40,780 nt of DNA from Nitrospirota bacterium (GCA_013388435.1 JACAFE010000037.1:1-40780); one strand, 5' to 3'; numbered from the stretch's first letter, positions 24,241 through 32,404 are shown. The notes: generated from the sequence alone by a model not told the origin. Numbers and translations are program-made.

Positions 24241-26055
24241 TCAAGCAACTTTTTTAATTGGTTTCAAAGGAACGATAATAGTAGCTTTTGTGCCAAATCC
24301 TGGTTTTGAATCAAATATAAAATGTCCGCCAAGATATTTGATTCTTTCATGTATTGTAAATAATCCAAACCCTTCTTTCTTGTTTGTATGAGGGTTTATT
24401 TTAATTGTATCAACACCAATACCATCATCTTCAACCTGTATCTGCATATTTTTATAGTCGCGATTTATAGAAATTTTTACATTTCTCGCTTTTGCATGTC
24501 GGGCAACATTTATCATCAATTCCCTGACAGCCTGATAGAGAAGTATCCTTGTTTCATCACTTATTGGTTTTGGTCTTAGATCATCTTCAAACCTGAAAAC
24601 AAGTCCGAGTTGTTTCTGGAATTGATACCCCAACCATTTTAGTGCAGATTCAAGTCCTTCTTCATATAAAATAGGAGTACCCAGCTGGAATGTAAGTGAT
24701 TTTGTATATTCTATTGTCTGGCTCATCAGGTCAATCAATTCATCGGTGAGTTCTTTTGATTTGTCAATTGAATCAGAGTCTCTTAGAGTTTCGAGTTTAT
24801 TTTTGCAGTAAAAAAGAGTTTGTCCAATGTAATCATGTAATTCAGAAGCAATACATCTTCTCTGTCTTTCTTCAACCAGAGATAATTCAGATGATAATGT
24901 TCTTAATTGTTCCTGATAAGATATCAATTCTTTTTCAGCTATTTTTCTAGCGGTAATATCTGTAAATACGCCGAAGCTTCCGTTAAAATTTTTGTTTTCA
25001 TCGAAAATAGGTCTTGGAGAAACCAGTGCGTAAAGCTCTTTTTTGTCTTTCCTTGATATTGTAATTTCATAAGGAGATGAATCACCTTGCATTCTTGAAG
25101 ACCAGTGCTTTTGAAATATTTTCTGATTCTCCTTGTCAAAAAGTACCATAATCTGATAGCCGATAAGTTCTTCTTTAGGATAACCTGTCATTTTACAGAA
25201 CTGTTCATTTACAAAAGTGATTATGCTATTTTTATCTATCATTGCAAGACCTTCGCTCATGGTTTCAATAAGGGTTCGGTGATGTTCTTCGCTTTGCCGG
25301 AGTGCATCTTCAGCGCGTTTTCTATCTAATATTTCCTGCTGGAGCTTCTCGTTTGCGAGAGTAAGTTCTTTTGTACGTTTTTTTACCCTTTGTTCCAATT
25401 CATCATGTGCTAATTGTAGAGCTTTCTCTACTTTTTTTCTTTTTGTAATTTCCTGATGAATATTTTCAATAGTTTCGTTGGTAACACGTTTAAGCGATTC
25501 AAGTAACTCAACTTTTGAAATACCCTTAACTCTTGTATTAAGATTACCAGTTGAAACTTTGTGAAGGACATCAAAATGTTCAGCAAGACCTATAGCTATT
25601 TCATGGGATTGATCAACTATTTCTCCTATTTCTGAAGCTGTAAGATTTATTAGTTTTTTCAGTTTTCTTATAAGCTCGATATTTGAGTTCTCGGATATTC
25701 TTACAGTTGGATCTCCTGATGAGATTTTCTTTAATGCTTCAAAAACTTCGGACATGCTCAAGGCGAGTTCCATGCTCATAGATTCAAGTTCCTTATCACG
25801 CTCAGCAATCATTCTTGAAAACTCTTTAAATTGCTTGTTTGCAACTTTAATGGTTGCTTTCAAAGCATCTATATCTTTATTTGCTTTTAACATCTCGCAA
25901 TCGAGACACATTTCTATTTTCTCAAGAAATTTGCCCTGAATTGAATCCCTGCAATGTGTTCCCGAGAATAGCCAGCATTTAAGGTCATTTGATTTATAGG
26001 CAGGACATTGAAATTTATTGCATTTAAATAATTCCCAGCATTTCATAGAGTTCAT
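24241..26055 (-). CDS. Cytoplasmic sensor histidine kinase: two-CW domain, HAMP-like helices, PAS, NarL-type kinase
   Basis: 604 residues; GGGAG eight bases before ATG. Domains: an N-terminal cysteine-rich module (about 1-58) with CWELFKCN, CPAY, CWLF, GTHC and CLDCEML, the two-CW pattern, likely binding metal or an Fe-S cluster; a long helical region with two HAMP-like repeats (ISSGDPTVRIS and VSTGNLNTRVKG); a coiled coil (about 210-260); a PAS domain (about 262-375) with MTGYPKEELIG; a HisKA_3 dimerisation part with phospho-acceptor H407 in ASELHDYIGQT; and a HATPase with N-box INVARHAKA and VEDDGIGVD. No membrane helix, so it senses an internal signal such as redox state. No response regulator is next to it. 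Confidence 0.88.
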   Translation of the reverse strand: MNSMKCWELFKCNKFQCPAYKSNDLKCWLFSGTHCRDSIQGKFLEKIEMCLDCEMLKANKDIDALKATIKVANKQFKEFSRMIAERDKELESMSMELALSMSEVFEALKKISSGDPTVRISENSNIELIRKLKKLINLTASEIGEIVDQSHEIAIGLAEHFDVLHKVSTGNLNTRVKGISKVELLESLKRVTNETIENIHQEITKRKKVEKALQLAHDELEQRVKKRTKELTLANEKLQQEILDRKRAEDALRQSEEHHRTLIETMSEGLAMIDKNSIITFVNEQFCKMTGYPKEELIGYQIMVLFDKENQKIFQKHWSSRMQGDSSPYEITISRKDKKELYALVSPRPIFDENKNFNGSFGVFTDITARKIAEKELISYQEQLRTLSSELSLVEERQRRCIASELHDYIGQTLFYCKNKLETLRDSDSIDKSKELTDELIDLMSQTIEYTKSLTFQLGTPILYEEGLESALKWLGYQFQKQLGLVFRFEDDLRPKPISDETRILLYQAVRELMINVARHAKARNVKISINRDYKNMQIQVEDDGIGVDTIKINPHTNKKEGFGLFTIHERIKYLGGHFIFDSKPGFGTKATIIVPLKPIKKVA

Positions 26056-26182
26056 TATTAAAACTCCCGGACCTTTCTAAGAATTCTCTATTTAATATAT
26101 TGTTATTTTTAATTTTATAATATTTTCGCATATTTCTAAAGATGATTAACCCAGAAGATGTACATATTGCTCAAAAATATTA

Positions 26183-26197
26183 TCCGCCAAAGGCGGA
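26183..26197. repeat. TCCGCC-AAA-GGCGGA hairpin
   Basis: A 6-bp perfect GC-rich stem with a 3-base loop in an AT-rich intergenic region. Such short dispersed palindromes are often repeated in a genome; no second copy was seen in this window. Confidence 0.4.
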
Positions 26198-26220
26198 CAG
26201 GCCCGATTAATTTTATAGTT

Positions 26221-26377
26221 ATAGCTCAATTTATGAAACAAAAACACGGGTCTATTTTTACTGAGGCTGAAGTCGAAGCGTAAGCCTCAGAGATAAAATA
26301 GGCGACAATATCAAAATATAAAATAAAGCCATGTTCTTATACTAAGGTAGTTTATTTTGTTTTATAAATTGAGTTAT
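26221..26377. repeat. Nested palindromic (MITE-like) element
   Basis: Outer arms 26221-26243 and 26355-26377 are inverted repeats matching at 21 of 23 positions (core CTCAATTTAT). Inside lies a second hairpin, CTGAGGCT (26261-26268) with AGCCTCAG (26283-26290), whose flanks TCTATTTT and AAAATAGG also pair. The 157-bp unit could fold into a long two-level hairpin. It occupies the gap between the divergent sensor kinase and LysR genes. The remainder of this 535-base gap shows no gene. Confidence 0.55.
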
Positions 26378-26575
26378 TGCCAGCAAACAACCCCCTGACC
26401 GCCTTAACAGAGGCTGAATTTGGCTCTTTGTTATTTGCTCTTCGCTCTTCGATATGTTCCCCTTAGAAAATGGGGTGAAAGGGCTTGTTATAGAAAATGA
26501 AATTTATCACAAAATCTGAATTATTTAAATTGCATTTTTTGGTAAAACAAAAGATGTCTTTTAAAAATATATATA

Positions 26576-26584
26576 TGTTAAAAT
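26576..26584 (+). promoter_or_regulatory. Extended -10 promoter of the LysR gene
   Basis: TGTTAAAAT (TGnTAAAAT) ends six bases before the ATG at 26591, so the transcript would start at or next to the start codon. No ribosome site lies in the gap. Confidence 0.4.
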
Positions 26585-26590
26585 TTACTA

Positions 26591-27499
26591 ATGGATATAC
26601 ATCATCTCAGGGTATTTGCTTCGGTTTTTAAAAATAAGAGCTTTTCTAAGGCATCTGAAGAGCTTTATTTGACCCAACCTACTATTAGCAATCATATTAA
26701 AGCTCTTGAAGATGAATTAGAATGCAACTTATTTGACAGGCTTGGCAGGACAATAATCCCCACAAAAGAAGCAGAGGTTTTGTATAATCTATCAACAGAG
26801 TTAATTGAAAAGGTTATCAATATCAAAGAAACAATAGCAAATATAAAAAAGGATGTCTCCGGAAAATTACTTATTGGTGCAAGTTCTATCCCGGGTGTAT
26901 ATTTAATCCCAAGAATTATTGCCGGCTTTAAGAAAAATCATCCCGCAATTTCTTTTCAGATAATTATTTCTGATTCAATGGAAATTTCAGAACGAATCTC
27001 CGGACATGATCTTTTAATGGGTATAGTTGGTGCTAAACTTGGCAATGAGGATATAGTATATATTCCTTTTGTTGAAGATGAACTTATAGCAGTTTCTGCT
27101 CCAAATTTTGTTAAGAAAAAAATTCTTACCCTGAAAGAATTGGTTCAATATCCCATGGTTCTGCGTGAAGATGGTTCGGGTACACGTAAGGTTACTGAAA
27201 AATTTTTTATGGAAAAAGAAATTTCACTGGATGATATTCAGATAGCAGGTCTATTTGGTTCAACAGATTCAATAAAACAGGCTGTAAAAGCAGGGCTCGG
27301 GGTATCAATATTGTCAAAGTTTTCTGTTTCCGAAGAACTCGTTCATGGAACGCTTGAGGAGATAAAACTTTCTGATATTAAAATGAGACGTAAATTTTAT
27401 ATAGCCACTCACCGCAAGAGAACTCTGCCAAGGCTTTACGCGGCATTTTTGGAACACTTAATCAGGATAAACTCAGACCGTATAGATGTACAAGATTAA
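26591..27499 (+). CDS. LysR-family transcriptional regulator
   Basis: 302 residues. The N-terminal winged helix (1-60) has FSKASEELYLTQPTISNHIKALEDEL and LFDRLGRTIIPT. The C-terminal effector domain (about 90-295) opens with GKLLIGASSIPGVYLIP, and carries LLMGIVGAK and REDGSGTRK, a pattern seen in CysL/CbbR-like regulators and in the group annotated as selenium-metabolism-associated LysR. The target is unknown; such regulators often act on a neighbouring divergent gene, here the two-CW kinase. Its 3' end overlaps bioB on the other strand by 38 bases. Confidence 0.85.
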   Translation: MDIHHLRVFASVFKNKSFSKASEELYLTQPTISNHIKALEDELECNLFDRLGRTIIPTKEAEVLYNLSTELIEKVINIKETIANIKKDVSGKLLIGASSIPGVYLIPRIIAGFKKNHPAISFQIIISDSMEISERISGHDLLMGIVGAKLGNEDIVYIPFVEDELIAVSAPNFVKKKILTLKELVQYPMVLREDGSGTRKVTEKFFMEKEISLDDIQIAGLFGSTDSIKQAVKAGLGVSILSKFSVSEELVHGTLEEIKLSDIKMRRKFYIATHRKRTLPRLYAAFLEHLIRINSDRIDVQD

Positions 27500-28457
27500 G
27501 GTCTTCGTCAGGTTTTTTACCGGGAGTCGTTAAATAATTCCCTGTAATTATACCGTCAGCTCCAGCAGCGAAAACAAGGGAGTTGAATTCAGAAAGCACC
27601 TGTAGCCTTCCACCGCATACCCTGATTTCTTTTTCCGGTAAAATAAATCTGTATAAGCTTATGATTTTTAATGCCTCAAATGGATGTAAAAGTTTTCTTT
27701 CACCCAGTGGTGTCCCTTTGATTGGAATCAAAAAGTTTAAAGGTATAGAATCAACATTAAGATATTTTAAAGTAAAAGCCATATCTATTCTGTCAGCCCA
27801 TGTTTCGCCCATCCCGAAAATCCCGCCTGAGCAGACAGATAGTCCTGCAGAAAATGCTGCATGAATAGTTTCAAGCTTGTCTTTGTAACTGTGGGTGGTG
27901 CAGATTTTTTTAAAAAAAGCCTCTGAAGTTTCAATATTGTGATGATAACGTTCAAGTCCTGCTTTCTTAAGGGATTTTAGATTCTCTTCGGATAAAAAAC
28001 CGAGACTCGCACATGGTACAAGTCCAATTTTTTTTATATCAGGGATAATTCCTGCAATCTCTGATAGATTTTTCGGACTTAGAGAACGTCCGCTTGTCAC
28101 AATAGAAAATCTCTTTGCCCCTGACCTGTATAGTTCAGAAGCCTTTTCAATTATAGTGGCTTTATTTAATAAAGGGTAGATTTCTATTTTAGCTTTGCTT
28201 TTAGAGGATTGAGCACAAAAGGCACAATCTTCAGAACATAGGCCTGATTTGGCATTTATGATAGAGCACAAACTAACATTATTTTTACGGAAGTAATTTC
28301 TTAAGTTATTTGCTGAAGCAATAAGCGCGAATATTTTATCATCAGGAATTGAAGCAATAAAATTTGCTTCTTCTTTAGATAACTCATTGCCTTGCATAAC
28401 CTTCTTCTCAAGGTCTTTAATCGCCTCCGGCACCTGATGTAAATCCATTTCCTCCAT
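27462..28457 (-). CDS. bioB: Biotin synthase
   Basis: 331 residues. Radical-SAM cluster motif C74-x3-C78-x2-C81 (CSEDCAFC). The preceding INAKSGLC and the later YHHNIETS, CSGGIFGMGET, IPLNFLIPI.GTPLG and FAAGADGIITGNYLTT are BioB hallmarks. It inserts sulfur into dethiobiotin to give biotin; the arginine ligand of the second cluster is in the IRVCGGR segment. The 5' end overlaps the upstream hypothetical by 41 bases (or 32 if the fourth codon Met is used), and the 3' end overlaps lysR by 38. No other bio gene is in the window. Confidence 0.95.
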   Translation of the reverse strand: MEEMDLHQVPEAIKDLEKKVMQGNELSKEEANFIASIPDDKIFALIASANNLRNYFRKNNVSLCSIINAKSGLCSEDCAFCAQSSKSKAKIEIYPLLNKATIIEKASELYRSGAKRFSIVTSGRSLSPKNLSEIAGIIPDIKKIGLVPCASLGFLSEENLKSLKKAGLERYHHNIETSEAFFKKICTTHSYKDKLETIHAAFSAGLSVCSGGIFGMGETWADRIDMAFTLKYLNVDSIPLNFLIPIKGTPLGERKLLHPFEALKIISLYRFILPEKEIRVCGGRLQVLSEFNSLVFAAGADGIITGNYLTTPGKKPDEDLNLVHLYGLSLS

Positions 28458-28965
28458 GATACTTCATTCTTTCTATTTCTGGTTTGAGTTTTATTATAAT
28501 TTTTACTTTACCTTCTTCCTTAGGCCAATAAGAGGTCTCAATAATATCACTGAATCCTAAATAAAAAGGTAAATATAAAGGTTTTATCTCATACCCTATA
28601 ATATCACCTGCTATGTCAATAATTTTATTTACCTGTAAGCGCCAGAAAGCAGGATGAAATGAGATAAAACTTCTGGATTCTTTAAATGCTTCATCTCCTG
28701 ATAATCCTTTTTTGATTTTAAAATCAAAATCAGGAGCAAATGGGATCAGGGTGTATATATCACCTTCTTTATCCAGAAAAGCAATGGTTTCCAAATCGTC
28801 GGCATATCTTCCGCCATAGGAAATTAGAGTGAAATACCCTGTAATTTCCTGAGGGGCTGCTTCTATAGTTTTTAGTTGACTCTCGATGCCGAAAATTCTT
28901 ATCGGAAACAAAGCCACTATTAAAACTGATAAAAGTATTGGTTTATAAAAATTTGGATATTTCAT
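28417..28965 (-). CDS. Exported hypothetical protein overlapping bioB
   Basis: 182 residues. A signal peptide is clear (MKYPNFYKPILLSVLIVALF, cut near residue 26 after IFGIES). The mature part has repeated short beta-like stretches (TGYFTLISYGGRYADDLETIA, VNKIIDIAGDIIGYEIKPLYL). The C-terminus is glycine-rich (HGGNGFTSGAGGD). No family is recognised. It is upstream of and overlaps bioB on the same strand, so the two share a transcript; whether the functions are linked is unknown. A TATAAA box lies about ten bases before the ATG. Confidence 0.65.
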   Translation of the reverse strand: MKYPNFYKPILLSVLIVALFPIRIFGIESQLKTIEAAPQEITGYFTLISYGGRYADDLETIAFLDKEGDIYTLIPFAPDFDFKIKKGLSGDEAFKESRSFISFHPAFWRLQVNKIIDIAGDIIGYEIKPLYLPFYLGFSDIIETSYWPKEEGKVKIIIKLKPEIERMKYHGGNGFTSGAGGD

Positions 28966-29015
28966 TTCTTTATTTATAAAAATAGCATTTACATCATATG
29001 TTTGTAAATCTTATA

Positions 29016-29024
29016 TGCTATAAT
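29016..29024 (+). promoter_or_regulatory. Extended -10 promoter of the HAD phosphatase gene
   Basis: TGCTATAAT is a perfect extended -10 and ends six bases before the ATG at 29031. The expected first base of the transcript is at the start codon. No Shine-Dalgarno sequence is present. Confidence 0.5.
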
Positions 29025-29030
29025 TTTTAA

Positions 29031-29678
29031 ATGTCTTTTGAATTGATTATATTTGATCTTGACGGAACACTTGTTGATACAAGTAGAGATATTACTAATG
29101 CTCTTAACTTTGCTTTAAAAGACTATGGTTATGAAGAATTGACAGTTGAAAAAACAAAAAAAATTGTGGGCGAGGGGATTACAAGACTTATTGAGAAAAT
29201 TACAAGTAAAAATAATCCAGCCATGGTGAATCAGATAGTCGAGAGATTTGTTCAATATTATTCAGAACATCCTGTTGATTATTCATATGTTTATCCAGGG
29301 GTAAAAGAAGCACTTAATATGCTCGAAAATTGTAAAAAAGCGGTTGTTTCCAATAAGAGAGAAAGCTTATCTATAAAAATTTTAGAACTACTTGATTTAT
29401 ATAGGTATTTTGATGTAATCATAGGAAGTGATACAGCCCCTGAACGCAAACCATCTCCAGTGCCAATTTTCTATGTGCTTGATAAAATGAAAATTAAACC
29501 AGAGCAAGCAATAATTGTAGGAGACAGCATTTTTGATATTGAAGCCGGGAAAAAAGCAGGAATCAAAACAGTTGCGGTTACATATGGATTCAGGGAAAAA
29601 CATGAATTATTAAGTGCTGATTTTATAATAGATGATTTAAGACAATTGCATCCTGTTATTACTAAAATTGACGTATAA
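29031..29678 (+). CDS. HAD-family phosphatase, phosphoglycolate-phosphatase-like
   Basis: 215 residues. Motif I IIFDLDGTLVDTS with D9 nucleophile and D11; motif II VVSNKRES; motif III KPSPVPI; motif IV IIVGDSIFDIEAGKKAGI. The helical cap between motifs I and II (about 16-80) and DTAPERKPSP fit the Gph/PGP branch. Likely hydrolyses phosphoglycolate or another small phosphoester. Divergent from the exported hypothetical. A tandem hairpin region follows. Confidence 0.87.
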   Translation: MSFELIIFDLDGTLVDTSRDITNALNFALKDYGYEELTVEKTKKIVGEGITRLIEKITSKNNPAMVNQIVERFVQYYSEHPVDYSYVYPGVKEALNMLENCKKAVVSNKRESLSIKILELLDLYRYFDVIIGSDTAPERKPSPVPIFYVLDKMKIKPEQAIIVGDSIFDIEAGKKAGIKTVAVTYGFREKHELLSADFIIDDLRQLHPVITKIDV

Positions 29679-29738
29679 TTGCCGGCTTTAAATGTCATAT
29701 GCTGAATCCTGCCATTTTCTAAGAACAGGTTTATTTCA

Positions 29739-29796
29739 GCCTCTCTGGTATTTGAGAGGCGTTACAGCTTTGGCTGTATTATTTTAATTGTTTCAG
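29739..29796 (+). terminator. Tandem hairpins after the HAD gene
   Basis: First stem GCCTCTC (29739-29745) with GAGAGGC (29754-29760); second stem TACAGC (29763-29768) with GCTGTA (29773-29778), then TTATTTTAATTGTTTC. The second hairpin plus T-rich tail looks like an intrinsic terminator before the tRNA gene. Confidence 0.55.
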
Positions 29797-29849
29797 TTTT
29801 AGGACAGACTAACTTGATTTTATAACCTGTTTCAATTTAATCTTAATAG

Positions 29850-29877
29850 TTAAACATCTTTTTCATTCTCATAATAT
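29850..29877 (+). promoter_or_regulatory. Promoter of the tRNA-Ser / SRP RNA unit
   Basis: TTAAAC (29850-29855), a 16-base spacer, TAATAT (29872-29877), followed by the GC-rich discriminator CGGG. The start would be 4-6 bases before the mature tRNA. Confidence 0.35.
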
Positions 29878-29889
29878 TATCGGGTGAAA

Positions 29890-29980
29890 GGAGAGATGTC
29901 CGAGAGGCCGAAGGAGCACGACTGGAAATCGTGTGTGCGCTAAACCCGCACCGTGGGTTCAAATCCCACTCTCTCCGCCA
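29890..29980 (+). tRNA. tRNA-Ser (anticodon GGA)
   Basis: 91 bases including an encoded CCA. Acceptor stem GGAGAGA with TCTCTCC, anticodon stem CACGA/TCGTG with loop CTGGAAA (anticodon GGA at 29924-29926), a long variable arm (GTGCG...CGCAC) typical of serine tRNAs, and a T arm ending GGTTCAAATCC. Discriminator base G. Reads UCC and UCU codons. Confidence 0.97.
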
Positions 29981-29992
29981 GTTTGTTTTTCT

Positions 29993-30103
29993 GCAGCCTG
30001 GGTACGGCCCTTCGCAGCAGAAGGATGTGAACCCCGTCAGGTCCGGAAGGAAGCAGCGGTAAGCATTTTTTCTGGGTGCCGGAGGTAGTCGTTCCCAGGC
30101 TGG
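29993..30103 (+). ncRNA. ffs: SRP RNA, small bacterial (4.5S) type
   Basis: The ends pair (CAGCCTGGG at 29994-30002 with CCCAGGCTG at 30094-30102), and the apical domain has the invariant GTCAGGTCCGGAAGGAAGCA block. About 111 bases, without an Alu domain. It scaffolds the Ffh protein for co-translational membrane targeting. It starts 12 bases after tRNA-Ser and its 3' end adjoins dnaX. Confidence 0.95.
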
Positions 30104-30115
30104 AGGGAAACAAAA

Positions 30116-31738
30116 TTGAGTTATCTTGTGCTTGCAAGAAAATGGAGACCGCAGAAATTTGATGACTTAATCGGTCAGGAAACAATAACTAAAATTTTAA
30201 AAAATTCCATAGAGCAGGGCAAAATAGCCCATGCTTATCTTTTTTCCGGGCCAAGAGGAGTTGGCAAAACATCTTCTGCAAGAATATTTGCTAAAGCCTT
30301 GAATTGTGTTGATGGACCAACGCCAAATCCATGTGACAAATGTTCTTTTTGTAAATCAATAACAGAAGGTTCTTCTGTTGATGTAATGGAAATAGATGGT
30401 GCATCAAATAATAGTGTCAATGACATACGGGATTTAAGGGAACGAGTCAAATATGTTCCTTCTGGCGGAAGATATAAAGTCTATATTATTGATGAGACAC
30501 ACATGCTTTCAGATGCTGCATTTAATGCCCTTCTGAAAACACTCGAGGAACCACCGCCACATGTTGTATTTGTTCTTGCTACGACCGCACCACGTAAGAT
30601 ACCTGCTACAGTTCTTTCAAGATGCCAGCATCTTCCATTCAGAAGAATATCCTTATTAAAAATTCTTGACAGACTAAAGAAAATAACCGTCTCAGAAGGA
30701 TTGAATATATCAGAACCGGCTCTTGAAATTATAGCAAGAACAGCTGACGGGAGTATGCGTGATGCTCTAACTATTCTGGATCAGGTTTCATCTTTTTCTT
30801 CAGATATAAATGAGTCCGATGTGCGGAACCTTTTGGGTATTACAGAATTCAATATTTTGTCCCTTTTTTCCAGCGCTATAATTCAGGGAAATAGAGAGGA
30901 GATATTCAAATTAACCTCCGAACTTGTTGAAAGAGGCACGGATTTCAGGACATTTATTAAAGAGTTGATATTTTTCTTCCGTAATCTTCTTGTTTCGAGT
31001 GTGGTTAAAGATCCGTCTAAAATTCTTGAATTAGCTGGTGAAGATATCTCCTTTATAAAAGAAATATTGCAGAAAACTTCTGAAGAGCAGCTTACTTTGA
31101 TAATGAATGAATTGCTCGAAGCAGAAATTGACATGAGAAATTCGTCTTCCCCACGTCTTGCTTTTGAGATGGCTCTTTTAAAAACAAGCTTTTTGAATAC
31201 CATGAAGCCGGTCAAAGAGATAATTGAACATATTGATAAATACGTAAGATTTAATAAACAGGGTATTTGCACAAAAAAGGATGAGATAAAAAAATCTGAT
31301 AGCGAATTAGAATCTACTGATTCGATGCCTCCTGCTGAACTGACAGAAAACGAGCAACATCCTCGAGAAGTTGCTTCGTTAAATGATGAAATATGGCAAA
31401 GAGCTCTGAAAAAGATGGAACCTCCTCTGGCTTCGAAACTTTCCAAAGCAGATTATTGTCTCAAAGATAATATTCTTAATATTATTCTTGATGAATGCTA
31501 TTCTGTCTTCGAGGATTCGATAAAAAAGAACTCTAATATTTTAGAGGAAATTTTTTCCGGGGAAATTGGTGCAAAAGTTAAGATAGAAGTACAAATTTCA
31601 GCTGATAAAAGAAGAATAAGTAAAAAAGACCTGAAAGAAGAGATAATGGCAGATCCTTTTATTAAGGATATGCTCGAGCTATTCAACGGCAGGATTGTTG
31701 ATATAACGCCTGTTGAAAAACAGGAAAGTTCAATTTGA
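30116..31738 (+). CDS. dnaX: DNA polymerase III tau (and gamma) subunit
   Basis: 540 residues, TTG start; GGAGG (30102-30106) lies nine bases upstream, right at the end of the SRP RNA. Walker [11 protein letters not shown] (44-53), zinc-binding cysteines C64, C73, C76 and C79, Walker B-type [23 protein letters not shown], and the SRC sensor motif. Domains I-III end near residue 370; the rest (about 395-540) is the tau-specific part that binds polymerase and helicase. It is the clamp-loader ATPase. A frameshift signal at codons 386-388 should yield a gamma form of 389 residues. Followed 25 bases later by ybaB. Confidence 0.96.
   Translation: MSYLVLARKWRPQKFDDLIGQETITKILKNSIEQGKIAHAYLFSGPRGVGKTSSARIFAKALNCVDGPTPNPCDKCSFCKSITEGSSVDVMEIDGASNNSVNDIRDLRERVKYVPSGGRYKVYIIDETHMLSDAAFNALLKTLEEPPPHVVFVLATTAPRKIPATVLSRCQHLPFRRISLLKILDRLKKITVSEGLNISEPALEIIARTADGSMRDALTILDQVSSFSSDINESDVRNLLGITEFNILSLFSSAIIQGNREEIFKLTSELVERGTDFRTFIKELIFFFRNLLVSSVVKDPSKILELAGEDISFIKEILQKTSEEQLTLIMNELLEAEIDMRNSSSPRLAFEMALLKTSFLNTMKPVKEIIEHIDKYVRFNKQGICTKKDEIKKSDSELESTDSMPPAELTENEQHPREVASLNDEIWQRALKKMEPPLASKLSKADYCLKDNILNIILDECYSVFEDSIKKNSNILEEIFSGEIGAKVKIEVQISADKRRISKKDLKEEIMADPFIKDMLELFNGRIVDITPVEKQESSI
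31260..31299 (+). promoter_or_regulatory. Programmed -1 frameshift signal in dnaX (two slippery heptamers)
   Basis: AGGG (31260-31263) lies nine bases before the heptamer A-AAA-AAG (31273-31279, in the correct phase). After a -1 slip the next codons are GGA TGA, so translation ends with one extra Gly. In E. coli dnaX the layout is AGGGAG, ten bases, A-AAA-AAG, then GAG TGA. A second in-phase heptamer, A-AAA-AAA (31288-31294), would slip into ATC TGA. A weak stem (CGAAT/ATTCG) may follow at about 31303-31325. Confidence 0.7.
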
Positions 31739-31763
31739 ATTTTTCTATATAGGGAGGAAATAT

Positions 31764-32099
31764 ATGTCCAAAAAGATGCTCGGAGATATTATGCGTGAAG
31801 CACAGAAGCTTCAGACAAAAATGGCTGAGATTCAGGAAGAGGCAAAGAAAAAGACTGTTGAAGCAACAGCAGGCGGCGGCATGGTTACAGTTGTTGCAAA
31901 CGGTGCAATGGAAATTGTCTCTATAAAAATCGAAAAAGAGGTTGTAAATCCTGATGATGTTGAAATGCTTCAGGATCTTATAATAGCTGCTGTCAACGAA
32001 GCGTTAAGACGTGCTCAGGAAATGGTTAATTCCGAAATGTCAAAACTTACAGGAGGCCTTCAGTTACCCGGACTCGGGAATCTCGGTAAAATGTTTTAA
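31764..32099 (+). CDS. ybaB: YbaB/EbfC nucleoid-associated protein
   Basis: 111 residues. Start at ATG 31764 with AGGGAGG eight bases upstream; the longer frame from 31713 overlaps dnaX needlessly. Features: an N-terminal helix ([20 protein letters not shown]), [17 protein letters not shown], and the C-terminal [11 protein letters not shown] tail. Forms dimers that bind DNA. The order dnaX-ybaB is widely conserved, usually followed by recR; here recR is missing and an HNH gene starts directly after the stop codon. Confidence 0.93.
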   Translation: MSKKMLGDIMREAQKLQTKMAEIQEEAKKKTVEATAGGGMVTVVANGAMEIVSIKIEKEVVNPDDVEMLQDLIIAAVNEALRRAQEMVNSEMSKLTGGLQLPGLGNLGKMF

Positions 32100-32399
32100 A
32101 TGGAAGCTTTTATTTCTGAAGTTACAGAAGAAGATATAAAAAAGGAAAAACTAAAAGCCCGGGAGCTGAAAAAAACGAGCTGGTGGAAAAAAAAACTTTC
32201 AAGGGGTATCTGCTATTATTGTGGTAGAAAATATTCTCCGTCTGAATTAACAATGGATCACCTTGTTCCGCTTATAAGAGGCGGTAAAACAACAAAAAGC
32301 AACGTAGTTACTGCTTGCAAGGAATGCAATAACAAAAAGAAATACCTTCTTCCTTTTGAATGGGAAGAATATATGAAAAAAATTCAGGAAGACTCCTGA
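32100..32399 (+). CDS. HNH endonuclease-like protein
   Basis: 99 residues; the ATG directly follows the ybaB stop. Zinc-binding pairs C38-x2-C41 and C73-x2-C76 enclose the HNH core: TMDHLVPLIRGGKTTKSNVV (D53-H54, N68). The protein is basic and compact. Stand-alone HNH proteins of this kind are common beside core genes; the substrate is unknown. Its stop lies five bases before tilS. It may act in repair or be a domesticated nuclease. Confidence 0.82.
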   Translation: MEAFISEVTEEDIKKEKLKARELKKTSWWKKKLSRGICYYCGRKYSPSELTMDHLVPLIRGGKTTKSNVVTACKECNNKKKYLLPFEWEEYMKKIQEDS

Positions 32400-32404
32400 T
32401 TGAA

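Noticed and set aside
29693-29788. 31-codon frame after the HAD gene
   Set aside because: It covers the tandem terminator hairpins; no ribosome site and no family match.
29940-30185. Minus-strand frame of 81 aa ending in AERVGFEPTVRV
   Set aside because: It lies antisense to tRNA-Ser and the SRP RNA; the AERVGFEP ending is the well-known false translation of a tRNA-Ser gene.
30883-31446. 187-aa minus-strand frame opposite dnaX
   Set aside because: Serine/isoleucine-rich shadow of the dnaX frame, no homology.
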